Made by a program: the position numbers and the translations under genes. The notes beneath the pieces were generated by a model. The model made no database searches and was not told the origin of the DNA. It saw only the letters and a list, made by a program, of their open reading frames with translations. From assembly GCA_019321725.1 (NCBI GenBank), contig CM033110.1:20143278-20207277 (forward strand): a DNA stretch of 64,000 bases, written 5' to 3'. How positions within the stretch are numbered: the stretch's first letter is position 1; every line of letters begins with the position of its first letter. Positions 47,638-59,300 of the stretch are shown here, in pieces. Source of the DNA: Paulownia fortunei. Taxonomy: Eukaryota > Streptophyta > Magnoliopsida > Lamiales > Paulowniaceae.

Positions 47638-47805
47638 ATGTTTGATCAGAAGGGCTCTGCTGCCTACTTTATCAGGATGGAAAACCACCTTATGACTGTT
47701 GATAACATGCAGAGTTATAATGATCTTTATGCTCATTTAGAGGCTAGTAAGGATGCAAGCTTGAATATGAATGGCATTGGCATCCCTTATTTGTTTTCTG
47801 CTTGA
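47638..47805 (+). CDS. Unrecognised 55-residue open frame
   Basis: An ATG-to-TGA frame begins MFDQKGSAAYFIRMENHL and continues with VDNMQSYNDLYAHLEASKDA. Its composition (charged and polar, no Phe/Ile-rich junk) is more protein-like than most short frames in this window, and it lies 278 bp beyond the QNG1 stop on the same strand. I recognise no family. It may be an exon relic of a lost gene or transposon, or simply chance. Confidence 0.2.
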   Translation: MFDQKGSAAYFIRMENHLMTVDNMQSYNDLYAHLEASKDASLNMNGIGIPYLFSA

Positions 47806-48614
47806 GCATCACATCATTAGAAATTCTTTTTGTTATTATGCTACACTTGCACTATTTATCTCCTACTATAAGTTTTTACTTATCTCTGCCGACATGTTTA
47901 GCCGCTGGCATCATTTAGCTTTTCACGCCCCAGCCCTTTGGTTGATGGTAGTCGGGCTGTAGCTCAGGGATTTTTGGTGGTTGGAAAGTTTCCATTGTAA
48001 GTGCACTGTGGGATACTACAGGCCTAGGTTTGGTAGGCACATTGTTTGTTTTGGGATGATATGCTGTACACAAATAACTTTTGATTTTACTAAAAATGTG
48101 AAGTCTTGTTTTTGAAATTGAACTTAAGGATTCTAAATACTCCGAGATTACTTTAACCAGTGTATCTGATTCCTTATATGGCAATAGTTTGGAAATTGAA
48201 ACACATTTTTTCAGTCCATGGTTCTTTGAGTTTGTATGGGTTTATTGCTCCTCTGCTTTCACTTGTATTATAAGTCAGAAAGACACTTAAATATAAATCC
48301 GTTCAGGGATGTGCAATATGCTATAATATTTCAGCTATAGCTGGTTGCCTTGCTGCAGCATGTTTTTGTTAAATTCTCATTCGCCTGCAGTCTCTTCCGC
48401 TTTTTCACTGAGTTTTACTGATGGTTATTCTTATTGGTAAGTCTTGTTACATGCAACTTTACACTGAAAAATTCTGTATAGCTATAGTACCTGGTCAAAA
48501 ATAGCAATTGGAATTGCAAGTGTGGCAACAGCATTCCGGGAATCCACGGTTCCTGAAAATTGAAATCCTTCCTTCGAAAGGGCAGCATGACAGTAGGATA
48601 GACCTGATCTCAAC

Positions 48615-48673
<59 letters not shown>
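48615..48673. repeat. Compound (TA)n-(TG)n microsatellite
   Basis: About nine TA units run into about twenty-one TG units. Alternating purine-pyrimidine tracts of this length can adopt Z-DNA. Confidence 0.92.
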
Positions 48674-48676
<3 letters not shown>

Positions 48677-49522
48677 ATGTAGGAGGGAGATTTCAGCCTT
48701 TTCAGGTCTGTTCCTTATATTGAGCAATTCCATTGAAGGTGCAGTTCCTACTATCCCTGGGTACATTTACTATGTTAACAGGGAAATCTTATCCCTGTCA
48801 AGTGTTTGAATGTTCAAGATTTTAGAACTTGGTATAGGATTAGCTGCAGGTTATGTGCTATTATTTATTTGTTCAGTGAATGTAGTTTCATTAAGTAAGA
48901 GAACATATTTATTTCTGTTGGAACTCGAGATGCATTAAGATAACTAAGGCTCTATTAGGAGATTGGATTGTGTGGTAGAAGAAAATGAAAAGAAAAATTA
49001 TCTGCTTGGAAATTGGGTTTCATGGTGGGGAAAAAAGAAAAGAAAAGGAAAACAGAAAAAAAAAAAGGTGAAATTGATCATCCTCACTTTTCAGCTCCTG
49101 CAATATTGTTCAAATTTAAGGATATATTTTCGTACAATCACAATAAAACTATTTCTTACTTGATTATGTCTACAAGCTGTGGTGCTCGTCTTGTGTTCAT
49201 CTTATTCGGAAAAAACAAAGAGAAAAACTTTCTTTTCCTTGCTTTACCTCGCCTAAATTCAAGTTCCAATAAATTGCAATTCTACTGTTGTCGTCTGGCT
49301 AGAATGTTGTACAGGTTTTCGTTCCGGCTGTCTGATAAATTGTTAAAGCTGGATTTGGCCCAATCCACTTAAACTAAATTGTATAACACATACTTTGAGT
49401 TTTGCCGAGGAGATGAGCAAAAAATTATGGTTAAACAAATGAAACTAGAAGCTGTCATAGATTATAAGAAAGTTGGGTACCATAACCTTTCTTCTATAGA
49501 TTTTGTATGAAAATGAAAGCAA

Positions 49523-49757
49523 AATGCCTGAGAAGCGCACAATAAACATATCTACATACTTGGTATCTTCTGCAGTGTACTCTTTCATTATACCACCTCC
49601 ACTCAAATCCACCATCTCAACCCTGAAAAGTTCTCCTACCTCCGCCACCGGCGATGTTTCTGTCGGTGTGCCACCGGTAGGAAGCTTTTGTTCCCATGGC
49701 TAATGGCTTCTTCTTCACATCTATGGGCATCACCACTCTAGCACCAAAAGAACCCAT
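49523..49757 (-). pseudogene. Formamidase/acetamidase-family N-terminal relic
   Basis: On the minus strand an ATG at 49757 opens a frame reading ARVVMPIDVKKKP. A frameshift follows, with WEQKLP in the next frame, YRWHTDRN back in the first frame, and PVAEVGELFRVEMVDLSGG in the second again, running on through AEDTKYVDM to about SGI. Plant formamidases begin, from memory, with VVVPINLQKKPWEQKLP, then NRWHP..., then PPVAEVNAGEFFRVEMVDW. The order and spacing match, so this is the first ~70 codons of such a gene (full length about 450). Alternating frames show at least three indels, one being a 7-base TTAGCCA-like insertion at the KKP/WEQ junction. I find no later exons nearby. Formamidases hydrolyse formamide to formate and ammonia; this copy cannot make that enzyme. 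Confidence 0.75.
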
Positions 49758-52659
49758 TTGAACTTAATTCCCATGTGGGATCAAAAGTTAAGTTTAGCTC
49801 TGAGAGAGGAAAAGAGCACTCAAATTCACCGACTGAAATCTTGCTGCTTGCAGCCTTCTCTTTCAGATGGAATAGTTTGACACCCCATTATTGGTAACCA
49901 CAATGCCAAAATTTCTTTGTAGATGGACCACTCAATGGTTGGTTGTATTCTCTCTTTTCCTTGGAAAAGATGTTTGGTATTGATCTCTTGTGGTATTTTT
50001 ATCAATCGAAAAGTGTAATTAGTATAATTATTTAGGAGGAATATCAAGTTAGAGACGATAATTGATGCTTTACGCTTTCCATGTATTTCCCACCTCCACT
50101 TTGGGTTCTCGCCAAATTCGATTTTCACATCGCAATTTTGGTGTATATTATTTGAGAATAACGTAGTAATTAAGCAAGATTAATCACTGGTTCAAGAATA
50201 ATGACATCAATTATCAAACAAATGTTATCCTACATTAATCGACGTTGATTTGAATTGATTTGATTGTCTTAATCAGATGTAGTAGAGCAGTCTAGATTAC
50301 CCGAATTTACCAACAGAAATGGCCCTAAAGTTTGTAGATTGTGCATGTTATTTTCATTGCGAGCAGTAACTTATGGCTTTCGGCACTGTCATCATTTTTG
50401 CTTAGGAAATTCATCTTTTAAGTTAATCATTACATAGGAGTCCCCAAAATTCAAATCTTGAGATAAAAAAATGTCTAACATCATGATTATTTCTCTCTTT
50501 TATTTGCACTAATGGAGAAATTATTGCTATATTTGCTTGAAATGTTAAGATGATTCTCCCACTTTGCCATCGGCGTGCCCTATGAATGCCTTTTTCTGGT
50601 GGTAAATGATGTAACAACTAACAACTTCAACCAAGTGAAAAAAGTAAAGTTATGTATAATTGGTGTTTGTCTAAGTTTGGAAACGTAATCAACCTATTAT
50701 TTTTCCGTAGGAGGTTTAAAGGGGTAAAATGGAATTGATCCTCCAATCGACTGCTGGTTTTTTTTTTTTTATATATAAAGATAATATGGGAAATATGTCC
50801 ATTCAAGAAAAGATAGAAAAATACTTCTAAGACCATCTAGGAAAAGATAGAAAACTATTTACAATCTCAAAGTGTAAGAAAAGCTTTTTCTTGCACTGTT
50901 AATAAGTAAAGAAAGAAAAATAAGATAGTAAGATCATCCAATCTTCAAAAATTCTCATGTGATTGATTCATATTCTAAAGAGCACAATTTACACTTTCAT
51001 ATAATTGAGTGGGTTAAATCAAATCCAACTTGAATTATATTTTGGTTGATGTACTTGTATATTATTTGAGGCTAGGGTTAAGCAAAGATGATAGATGGTC
51101 GATGTCATGTGACAAATTGTCCCTAAAAAGTATTCTCAAATAAGATTTGTGTTTTTTTATGTCCGTTGAACTTAGTTTAAGATTCGATCGAGTTTCATCA
51201 TAATATTACAATCATAGATCTTCTGACAATATTAAATTTAAGAGTTCATGACATCCACTTATTATAAGTATCTCGTAAAAATAATTAATATTTATAGATT
51301 TTGATTTTTATTTATTCATGTCGACCTTTTCATCTCTTTCACTCATTTACTCAATAAAACTTAACAAGTTTGCATTCGAAGGTCAACCCAAGTAAAAACT
51401 TTCAAATTACAAAATGGAGTTAAGCAACAAGGTACACCATCAACCTCAAACCACGTACCCTCAAGTTTAAAACCATAGAGGAATACCCTACGTTAAGTGG
51501 TTCATTGAAAATTACTTGGGGTATAAATGTGAGTGGCTTAGATTCGAATTTTTGAATTTTTAATAAGGTTGCAGAGGAGTACCAACTTTTGTGCGTTATT
51601 GCTTCTTCTGCAAGAAACAAAACGAATCGCATATCCAATTTGAGTGCGAGTACATTATGGACACCACATAATTAAATTTATTTTGAGCGTATTTTTAAGA
51701 GTTAATATTCTCTCCAATATTTAATTAGGGTGCAGGCTTGGAAACTTATATATAAAAAAATAAAATAGAAACCATAGAGGAATAGTTTTGTGGCTGTCTA
51801 AACCTTTTTAGGGCAGGGTCATTGGCTCATTGCAACCTATGAGGATTCCAAAGTCAAATTCGAGAAGGGGCCAAGTGGGGTGGGGTTTGGCGAGGGGGGC
51901 GTGGGGGGTGTTTTGTTGGGTAGCAGGCGGTAGGATAAGGACGCCACGTCCGCCCTAGCTAATCAGAAAACGACCTTCTCCTTTATCGTTTTCATCACCT
52001 AGCATGAAAATAGGGTCACAATTATATACTTCACTGCTCCTAAATAGTCAAATGTAATTCAATATGATTGACCTTCCCGTGCTTTTTTATTGATATTTTT
52101 TATCTGCTCAGTCCAAATTTCTATGATGTACAATGGCATAATTATAGAACGAGAAATATTATATATCATTAATTAATTAATTACTTATTTTTTATAACTC
52201 CTTAGTCTATAACAATATTAATTAATTAAATTTATCAAATTACTTGATTGAAATAATTTCTTACCGAATCGAAATAATAAACGTGAAAATTAATCTATGG
52301 TACATAAATCGCTCGGGAAATTAGGCAATGGTAAATCAATCTACATCCTTTGGAATTCAAGAAATTAATCTGACACTTTAGTCGTTACAATGAGGGAATT
52401 AAGCCAATATATGAGCATGAAATGTAGCCGATTTCAGGTAGATAAGTTGGTTTAATCACTGATGAACATGTTATTCAAGAACTTGTAATGTTATGATCAG
52501 ACAACCTTTGTGTACAAAATATTGATGCTTGTAATGAATGAAAGAACCACGTGAATTGAATTTGTTTTCATAAAAACATGGCTGGACCATAGTTTTGATA
52601 GAAGGGATGGCTTTTCAGAGCTAGTACGGTTATTTATATACTTTCCACATCATAAAAAT
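49758..52659. other. Intergenic region with a G-rich tract
   Basis: No supportable gene. It is mostly AT-rich, with a poly-T run near 50,760 and a strongly G-rich island at about 51,867-51,909. The frame at 49826-50128 (-) and the others here resemble nothing I know. Confidence 0.5.
51867..51909 (+). other. G-quadruplex-prone tract
   Basis: The segment contains GGGG, GGGG, GGGG, GGGGGG and GGGGGG runs separated by one to eight bases (for example GTGGGGTGGGG and GCGAGGGGGGCGTGGGGGG), which satisfies the usual four-run G4 pattern. It is isolated in AT-rich DNA. Confidence 0.7.
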
Positions 52660-53222
52660 GAATTGCAATTTCGTCTCATAAGTTTGGTCTTATGCAATTT
52701 TGGTCCTACTATTATGGGACTTACAATATTGCATCCCATATCTTTTATAAATATGCAGTTTTAACCTCAGAGAAAACCACATTTTCAGTTTCGTTCTTCC
52801 AAAAACCCTAATCTTTCACCCCCCAAAACATATATTGGCAATGTCTCGACGTCCTACAGCATTGATAGGAGATTCACTCCCAGATTATGGTAAGATTTAT
52901 TTTTTTAATTTTCAGGCCATACCCTACCCAAATGTTGGATTTTCTGGATATTGTAGTATAGATGTTGTTGCTTTTGTGTACTTTATGCAATGTAGAAAGT
53001 TTTTTGGATTGTTGTGGGTGGGATGCTTGCAGGTTCATTTGCATTCATTTTGCCTTTTGCATTTTGTTTTCTCGAGTTTCAAGTAGATTTTTCTTGTGAT
53101 ATATATATGGTAGAAATAGAGTGCAACAAAATGAAATTTTTGCAACTTTTCCCCCCACCCATAACCAAAATTGCACAAAGCCTAATTTATGGGACCAAAA
53201 ATTGCAATTTTACCCCAATAAT
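52660..53222. mobile_element. Terminal-inverted-repeat element with subterminal repeats and an exon-like insert
   Basis: The left end has AATTGCAATTTCGTCTCATA followed by TGCAATTTTGGTCC. The right end, reverse-complemented, reads AATTGCAATTTTTGGTCCCA followed by TGCAATTTTGGTTA. The ~50-bp ends are therefore imperfect inverted repeats, each built from short TGCA-NTTTTGG-like subrepeats. The left subrepeats continue to about 52,800. Between the ends lies ATGTCTCGACGTCCTACAGC (from 52,841), an open frame MSRRPTALIGDSLPDYG stopping at a good donor (GGTAAGATT). The exact ends and target duplication are unclear. Mutator-like is a guess. Confidence 0.55.
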
Positions 53223-53639
53223 ATGTATAAAGTTTCACGTTGCATAAGAAATCAATGTAAAGATACTAATGTATCAAAGAATATAATTTGTTTTTAAAGT
53301 TTTTGTTGAGGTAAAAAATAGACTTGAAATAATACTTATAACACTTAATTCTTATATGAATAGGCAACATTTTGCATGTGACAGATTCAAAATTGGAGTT
53401 TTGAGGGGGTGGGGTGGCAGCTATTTTACTAATGAAAATTTTTGGCAACTTTTATAACTATATAAATTCAGTCTATTTTTTTTATAGACATAAAAAATGT
53501 AGCAAAAATTAATTTTAAAGAACCAGAATAATTTCAAAACATAGAAGGAACTTTGGCAAAAAAAACAAAAACTAGGGAATTGTGACGTTATATCAATCAC
53601 AAAATTTATTTAGCTGCTAAACTTTTAGCAATAAGTTCT

Positions 53640-53797
53640 CAGTTAATTTTTAGGAGTTGAGGGCATATTTTAGAATAAACACAATTGCTATTCAACGAGG
53701 TATTCAAACCAAAGTTATCAGTTAATTTTTAAGAGTTGAGGGCATATTTTAGAATAAACACAAATGCTATTCAACGAGTTATTCAGACCAAAGTAGC
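53640..53797. repeat. 79-bp tandem duplication
   Basis: Two adjacent 79-bp units both run from CAGTTAATTTTTA(G/A)GAGTTG through GGGCATATTTTAGAATAAAC to ACCAAAGT. They differ at only a handful of bases, so the duplication is fairly recent. Confidence 0.85.
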
Positions 53798-55177
53798 TCA
53801 AGTTAAGTAAGAAATTCATGCGGTTCAATAATATCAAACACTAGCCTAATAAGAGATACAAATTCACGAAATCCAAATAACATTAAAGACCCATATGACC
53901 CGTGTCTCACGTAAACAAATGTAAATGTCACATTTTTCTCATTTACAAGATATATAATTTATTTGCTATTCTAATTTATTCAGTTATAATTTTCTTCATA
54001 AAATCAATACTAACTTAAGTATTGAAAGAGTTTTTTTAAAATACTATGAACATATGATTTATTCATGTTGCAATCAAAATTTTTATCTAACAACAACTAT
54101 AATATCACGCATATAATTTTAACTACTAATTTAATATTACAAGTTGATATTGATACAGAAAAATCATGTATCTCTACACACCCAAAGAGAGAATGAAGAT
54201 GTAAAAATGAGGTAGGCCTGATGTGAAGGACCCACTTTTACTTTTATGGTTAAACATTTATTTAATGATGGAAGCTGTAATGAGTAAAGAAGTTCAAAAC
54301 GAAGTACATAAGAAATGTGCTTATAATTAAATGATTTGTGGCCACAACCACAATATTAAAATCTGAGCATATGGATATTGCACGTACATTGGACTACCGA
54401 CCACTTAAATCCCATATAGGGACATTATGCCATAAAAGCTATTAAATTGTTAGAAATTGCTATAACGCATTTCACTTTATGACCTTTATAAGTTAATTTT
54501 GGATCCAATAGTTACAAAGTTTCCATTATGTACATGTTAACACTTGTATCTAATTTCAGGATTCCGTTGGTTGAAATATAAATTAAAAAAAACTATTTAT
54601 TACTATTACTATTATTATTTTAGTATAAAAAATATTACGTATTATTTTCATCTAGCAAAAACTACATATTGTGTTAGGGATAGTATCCCATATGATCTCC
54701 AGCTTCTAAAGCCCTTGTCCTCTACTAAACAGCTCACTTTTTGTATGACTCAACTTGTTTTATGTATTAATAGTGAGAGCGTAACTTTTTTTTATAAAAT
54801 ATGAATTATGATCATGTATGGATTTGAGATGTTGTTATATAAAAACTCAATCACTCATAACTTAATTAGATATGCTATCAAATGAATAGCACAAAACTTT
54901 CCGACAAAATATGAAGTAGTTCTTAATAGCTTAGTTAATATGACTGTCTTATTTGAACCCTTAGGCATGGCCTCCGTTTGCTATTGATGGATGGCCCTTT
55001 TTACAAAGTTGAATTGAGATTAGTAATAGTATATCTATAATTGTGTGGAATAATAAAATGAAAGTAATAGGCTATCAGGAGTCTTAATATCCACAAAAGC
55101 ATAGAGAATCCAACGGTTGAGGGACAGCCATCCGCGGAAACACGGAGCCGCTCTCGCCCAATACTTTGGAATCTAAA

Positions 55178-55247
55178 ACACACACACACATCGAAAAACA
55201 CACACACACACACACATATCCATCCACCCACCCACCCACCCACCACC
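55178..55247. repeat. CA and CCCA microsatellites in the LBD upstream region
   Basis: Two CA runs separated by TCGAAAAA are followed by a CCAC/CCCA-repeat tract ending about 90 bp before the candidate TATA box of the LBD gene. C-rich tracts so close to a promoter may affect its activity; this is inference. Confidence 0.85.
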
Positions 55248-55336
55248 ACTTCCTCGTCACAACTAACCCAACTCTAGTTAACTACTCAAAACTTCAACCC
55301 CACTCTTCCTCTTCTCCAATTCTCCACTTCTCTCTT

Positions 55337-55343
55337 TATATAT
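55337..55343 (+). promoter_or_regulatory. Candidate TATA box of the LBD gene
   Basis: TATATAT in the context CTTTATATATGCACC lies about 225 bp upstream of the LBD start codon. It is followed by a pyrimidine-rich leader typical of plant transcription starts. Confidence 0.5.
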
Positions 55344-55495
55344 GCACCCTTGTTTCTTGTTTCCAAAACTAGTACTCTTTCCCGGCTGCGTGCCATCTAG
55401 TTTTTGTTTCTTGGAGCCAAAGCGGCTAGCTAACCTCTCTTGTCTCGGGTTTTCTTCTTCAACCTTTCTACTCTGAAACTCCTCAAATTATATTC

Positions 55496-55504
55496 ATGCC
55501 CTGA
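55496..55504 (+). promoter_or_regulatory. Two-codon upstream ORF in the LBD leader
   Basis: ATG CCC TGA lies 62 bp before the main ATG and downstream of the candidate TATA box, so it should be in the 5'UTR. Such minimal uORFs can lower translation of the main frame. Whether it is used is unknown. Confidence 0.4.
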
Positions 55505-55565
55505 TAGACAAGTCGCCAAGGGAATATTGATTGGTTAATATCATATAGAATAAAAGTTGAAAGAG

Positions 55566-56308
55566 ATGAGTTGCAATGGTTGCCGGGTTCTTCGAAAGGG
55601 TTGTAGCGAGACCTGTATTCTGAGGCCATGTTTACAGTGGATTGAAAGCGCGGAAGCACAAGGCCACGCAACCGTCTTCGTAGCCAAGTTCTTTGGCCGC
55701 GCCGGCCTCATGTCCTTCATCTCTGCCGTACCCGAAAATCAAAGACCTGGTAAATGTTATACACAAATTAAGCATCCGACTTTTTTCATCTTCATATTGT
55801 TGATCTGAAACGTGAAACTAAGAAAAACACGCGCGTGTGTGCTTATGCAGCTCTGTTTCAGTCCCTGTTGTTTGAAGCTGCAGGCAGAACAGTGAATCCC
55901 GTAAATGGGGCTGTGGGGCTTCTGTGGACTGGAAACTGGCACGTCTGCCAAGCGGCCGTGGAGACTGTCCTCCGTGGTGGCGCGTTGAAGCCAATTCCGG
56001 AGTTTCTGGGCGGTCCATCGGAGCCTGATGACACTTCTGAGTGCACGGACATGTTCAAACTCCAAGATCCTACCCTCGGATCACGTCCCAAGGTGCAGAA
56101 ACGCCGCCGTTTTCCGGATGAGCCGGCAAAGGTTATGCAGTTAGCTGATCTTGATCTTAGCTTGACGCCCGGTTTTCTGGGCAAGAAAAGCAACCCTTTG
56201 CCTGAGAAGCGGCGACTCGGGAGCCCATCAATGAATTCTGAAGAATCTATAACGACAACTTGTGGAGATCAGCCAGCTAGTGAAACAAAGCTTCTAAACC
56301 TGTTTTAA
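55566..56308 (+). CDS. LBD37: LOB-domain transcription factor, class II (LBD37/38/39 type)
   Basis: Exons are 55566-55749 and 55851-56308 (642 nt, 213 residues), with a GT-AG intron of 101 bp inside the LOB domain just after PENQRP, the usual place for this family. The zinc-binding C-block is Cys3-x2-Cys6-x6-Cys13-x3-Cys17. It is followed by [52 protein letters not shown] and [20 protein letters not shown], the class II form lacking the full class I leucine zipper. The tail has a basic KRRRFPDEP patch, an LDLSL motif that resembles an EAR repression motif, and the ending ETKLLNLF shared with LBD37/38/39. In Arabidopsis these nuclear repressors respond to nitrate and damp anthocyanin and nitrogen-uptake genes. 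The exact member (37, 38 or 39) is not resolvable here. Confidence 0.94.
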
Positions 56309-59300
56309 TTAATTAGGTCAGAAGAAAAAGGCTGTAAAAATTGCTGTTATCAGCTTTAGCTTTTGGTCCATTTTTTTTCATCTTTTTGTTCCTTTTTTTG
56401 TTTTAATTTTGCCTTGATGGGATTTTTTTTTTCTCTTCCCCGGAATTGAATTCCGGCGAGGTTTTGTCAATCGTTGGCACTAGATTCCCGTCTTTTTCTT
56501 CTTGATTATGTGTAGAAAGGAAAATGAGGGGAAAATGAAAGTTTTGCCAATGATTCCTTTTTCCCTTTTTGCGTCTAATGACTGTTGGACTTGAATAATT
56601 GATATGCTTTTTAGCCTTTTTCCTACTTTCTTGGCATTGCTATACATCCAGCTACATTGACATATTGCACAACCATACATTTCTTTCAAATTTATGTTCA
56701 ATTCGAACATGTGAAGACCCACCAGAGGCAAGATTATAATCTCAGAACAAATATCATTTTTTTCACAAAATTAGGCCACAAACAAATGAGTGGAACAAAC
56801 AGCTCAAGACAACGAATTAAGCCGAATTATTGATTGGTAGTATAAAGGAGAATTCAGTATACATGATCAAGATTTTTAATAAGTTTGAACCCTGATTCTG
56901 TACACCTCCCAAGTTTGATCTTTTTTTGTTCTGGCTGATGATTCTCCATTTTCCACAGTAACTTCTTTTTTGGCTTACTCCATGAAAATCCCTAAGAAGT
57001 GGACGCCCAAATGCTGATACCATTCCACAAATCTACATATTGGTAAGGAATTTTTTTCACCACTAATCAACGTGAAATTGAAGTTATAACAATTATAGTG
57101 AATTTGACTTAATTGGTTGAAGGCAGGTGGTCTGAGAATATTGATGATGCTAAGGAATGAAGAAGCAACCTCAAAAATCCAATCCTATTGGAAGGTTGCC
57201 GCGTGGTTCCTGGTGGCTTGGGCAAAGGGGGTCAATCTTTTGACCTAATCACACCTCAGATTGGTCTAAGAATTGCGTGGCAGAGGGAAAAGTACACTAG
57301 TTTCACCCACCAGTATTTCACACATATAACATACTTATCCAAAGAACTTTTTAGTTCTTGGAAAATAGTCTTTTTTCTTTAATAATAAAAATAAGTATGA
57401 TTTTAAAAGTTATGGTCATGGGTTTGGAAATTGGGTCTGTAGTTCATTGGCCTTTATTAATGGGGGTTGTGTTTGGCAGTTTGGGGACCTTTCGGCGGAT
57501 AGAACAGCTTAATTTGGGAGAGAGAACGGATTGGCTTTTCGACGGCGCAAAGAGGCGTATATGAATCTTGTACCAAGATAAGTGTATATAAAAGGGCGGT
57601 TTAATTGTGGAGCCAAAATCGGAATAAATTTATATTAATTTGAACAGTACACCATAATATTTACAGTTACTTTCTCTTGATTATTAAAAAACTGACTGTA
57701 AAACTTATTTGATTAATCGATATATTGATATGATGATATAATATATAATAAAAATTTAGATCACATTGTGCAACTCGTAGAATTGGTGAATAAAAAAAAA
57801 ATTAAAAATGAGGTTTAATAGTTATGGTAAATAACATTTTTATGAATTGAAATTAGATTCATTTTACAAGAGTAGGGGAGGGTAAATTGAAATTAATTTA
57901 TTTTTAAAAGAAAAAATTAATTTTAAATACCTTTTATGCCCTTCATAACTTCAATTTATATAGATGGCTTTATTCTTCATCTAAGCATCTTTTCCCCATA
58001 TATATATATATATATATGCTTTAGTTTAGGAGTTAATTTTGTGGTTCCTTAAAATCTTTATTTAATAAATAAACATGTGATGTCATTTTAATGGAAAGTT
58101 TGTTTGCAGATTTTGAACAATAGACTTATATTTTTTTTATAATGGCACTTTTGGAACAAAGGATTAAAATTTTGACACTGCTTATTTAAAAAAAATAATA
58201 ATAAACAAATCCAAGGGAATATTTTTAATGGGATGGATGGAATATTATTTTTATTATTATTTCTGCATTAAAAGACCAACTATTATATTTTTCTTGTTTC
58301 TTAATTTGTTCATAGTATGGTTTTTTTAATTTTTTTAATTTAAATAGATCGAAAATTGTACGGTGTATAGATATTGATTTATTTGAACCAATGACAGCGA
58401 ATTTGTACGGTCCACGTCAGCATCAGTGTCTTCTATATAAAATATTAAATTTTATAATTATTGGTATTAAAGTAGAGGAATTAAATTTTGTTTTAGTCCC
58501 CCACTACGCGTTCTGTATGACTCTATCTTGGGAAGCTTTATCAATCGCTCCTATGTTCGAGGGTCTGTGCATGTGGGTCCCATTTTGAATTTATAATATT
58601 TATTTATTAAATGCGTTGAGAAATAATTTGATTCATGATCTGGACTGATTTTTATAATGGCTTTCTGCAGACAGAGGGCGCGCCCCGCCGCATTCGTGGT
58701 GGCCCCATCCATTAACCGACCTCACCCAGAATTCCTGGCTAAGGTCCGATTCCATTACTGTCCAATGTCCATCTCCATCACCAGAGAGGTCCAGAATTGA
58801 GTGACCCGTTTTCGTTTGACGTATACAGTGCTTTGAGTTTTATGGGATAATTCGGGTTCAAGCTTCTTCCTTTTCATTTTTAAGAAAGATATTGAATAAT
58901 TTTTCAATTCAAAGTGATTTGAACCATTACCGATGAGGATTCAAATTTCTTTGTGTTATCATAGTTGATCAATTCTAGGGTTTACACCTTAAGAGGCACA
59001 ATTGGCTTTCATTTGATATTCCAAGCTAAGGAGATCAATTTGATATTAGGATTTCCAATTATAGTTGATGTGGGTAATAAATGTATGGTTAAAACATTTA
59101 AATTATCCTTGCCTATTATGAAAAATCACATGACAAGATGAAATTTGTGTATTTTCTTATCTACAAAATATGTACACTAAACTTGTTGGGAAGAAGCACG
59201 TATAAGGTCCAAATGCAATAAATAGGATCAATGTGCTTAATTAAATGTATACATTTTATGACTTTCACTAAATATTCTCTCTTATGTGTTCGACCTTGTT

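Larger units (their letters stand above)
47361..49522. other. Region downstream of QNG1
   Basis: It contains the presumed QNG1 3'UTR, the 55-codon frame at 47,638-47,805, a long TA/TG microsatellite at 48.6 kb and AT-rich DNA up to the formamidase relic. I see no further gene. Confidence 0.5.
53223..55336. other. Intergenic region upstream of the LBD gene
   Basis: AT-rich, with no gene supported. It contains a 79-bp tandem duplication (53,640-53,797) and, near the LBD promoter, CA and CCCA microsatellites. Confidence 0.55.

Noticed and set aside
49645..49690. Formamidase fragment as a functional small gene.
   Set aside because: The conserved blocks switch frame at least three times and no catalytic-region exons follow.
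55858..56193. Minus-strand frames opposite LBD exon 2.
   Set aside because: Antisense shadows of the GC-rich LBD coding exon.
57130..57160. AGAATATTGATGATGCT resembles miR172 (AGAATCTTGATGATGCT...).
   Set aside because: One mismatch in the seed half and a divergent 3' end; I see no complementary star arm upstream that would make a hairpin.
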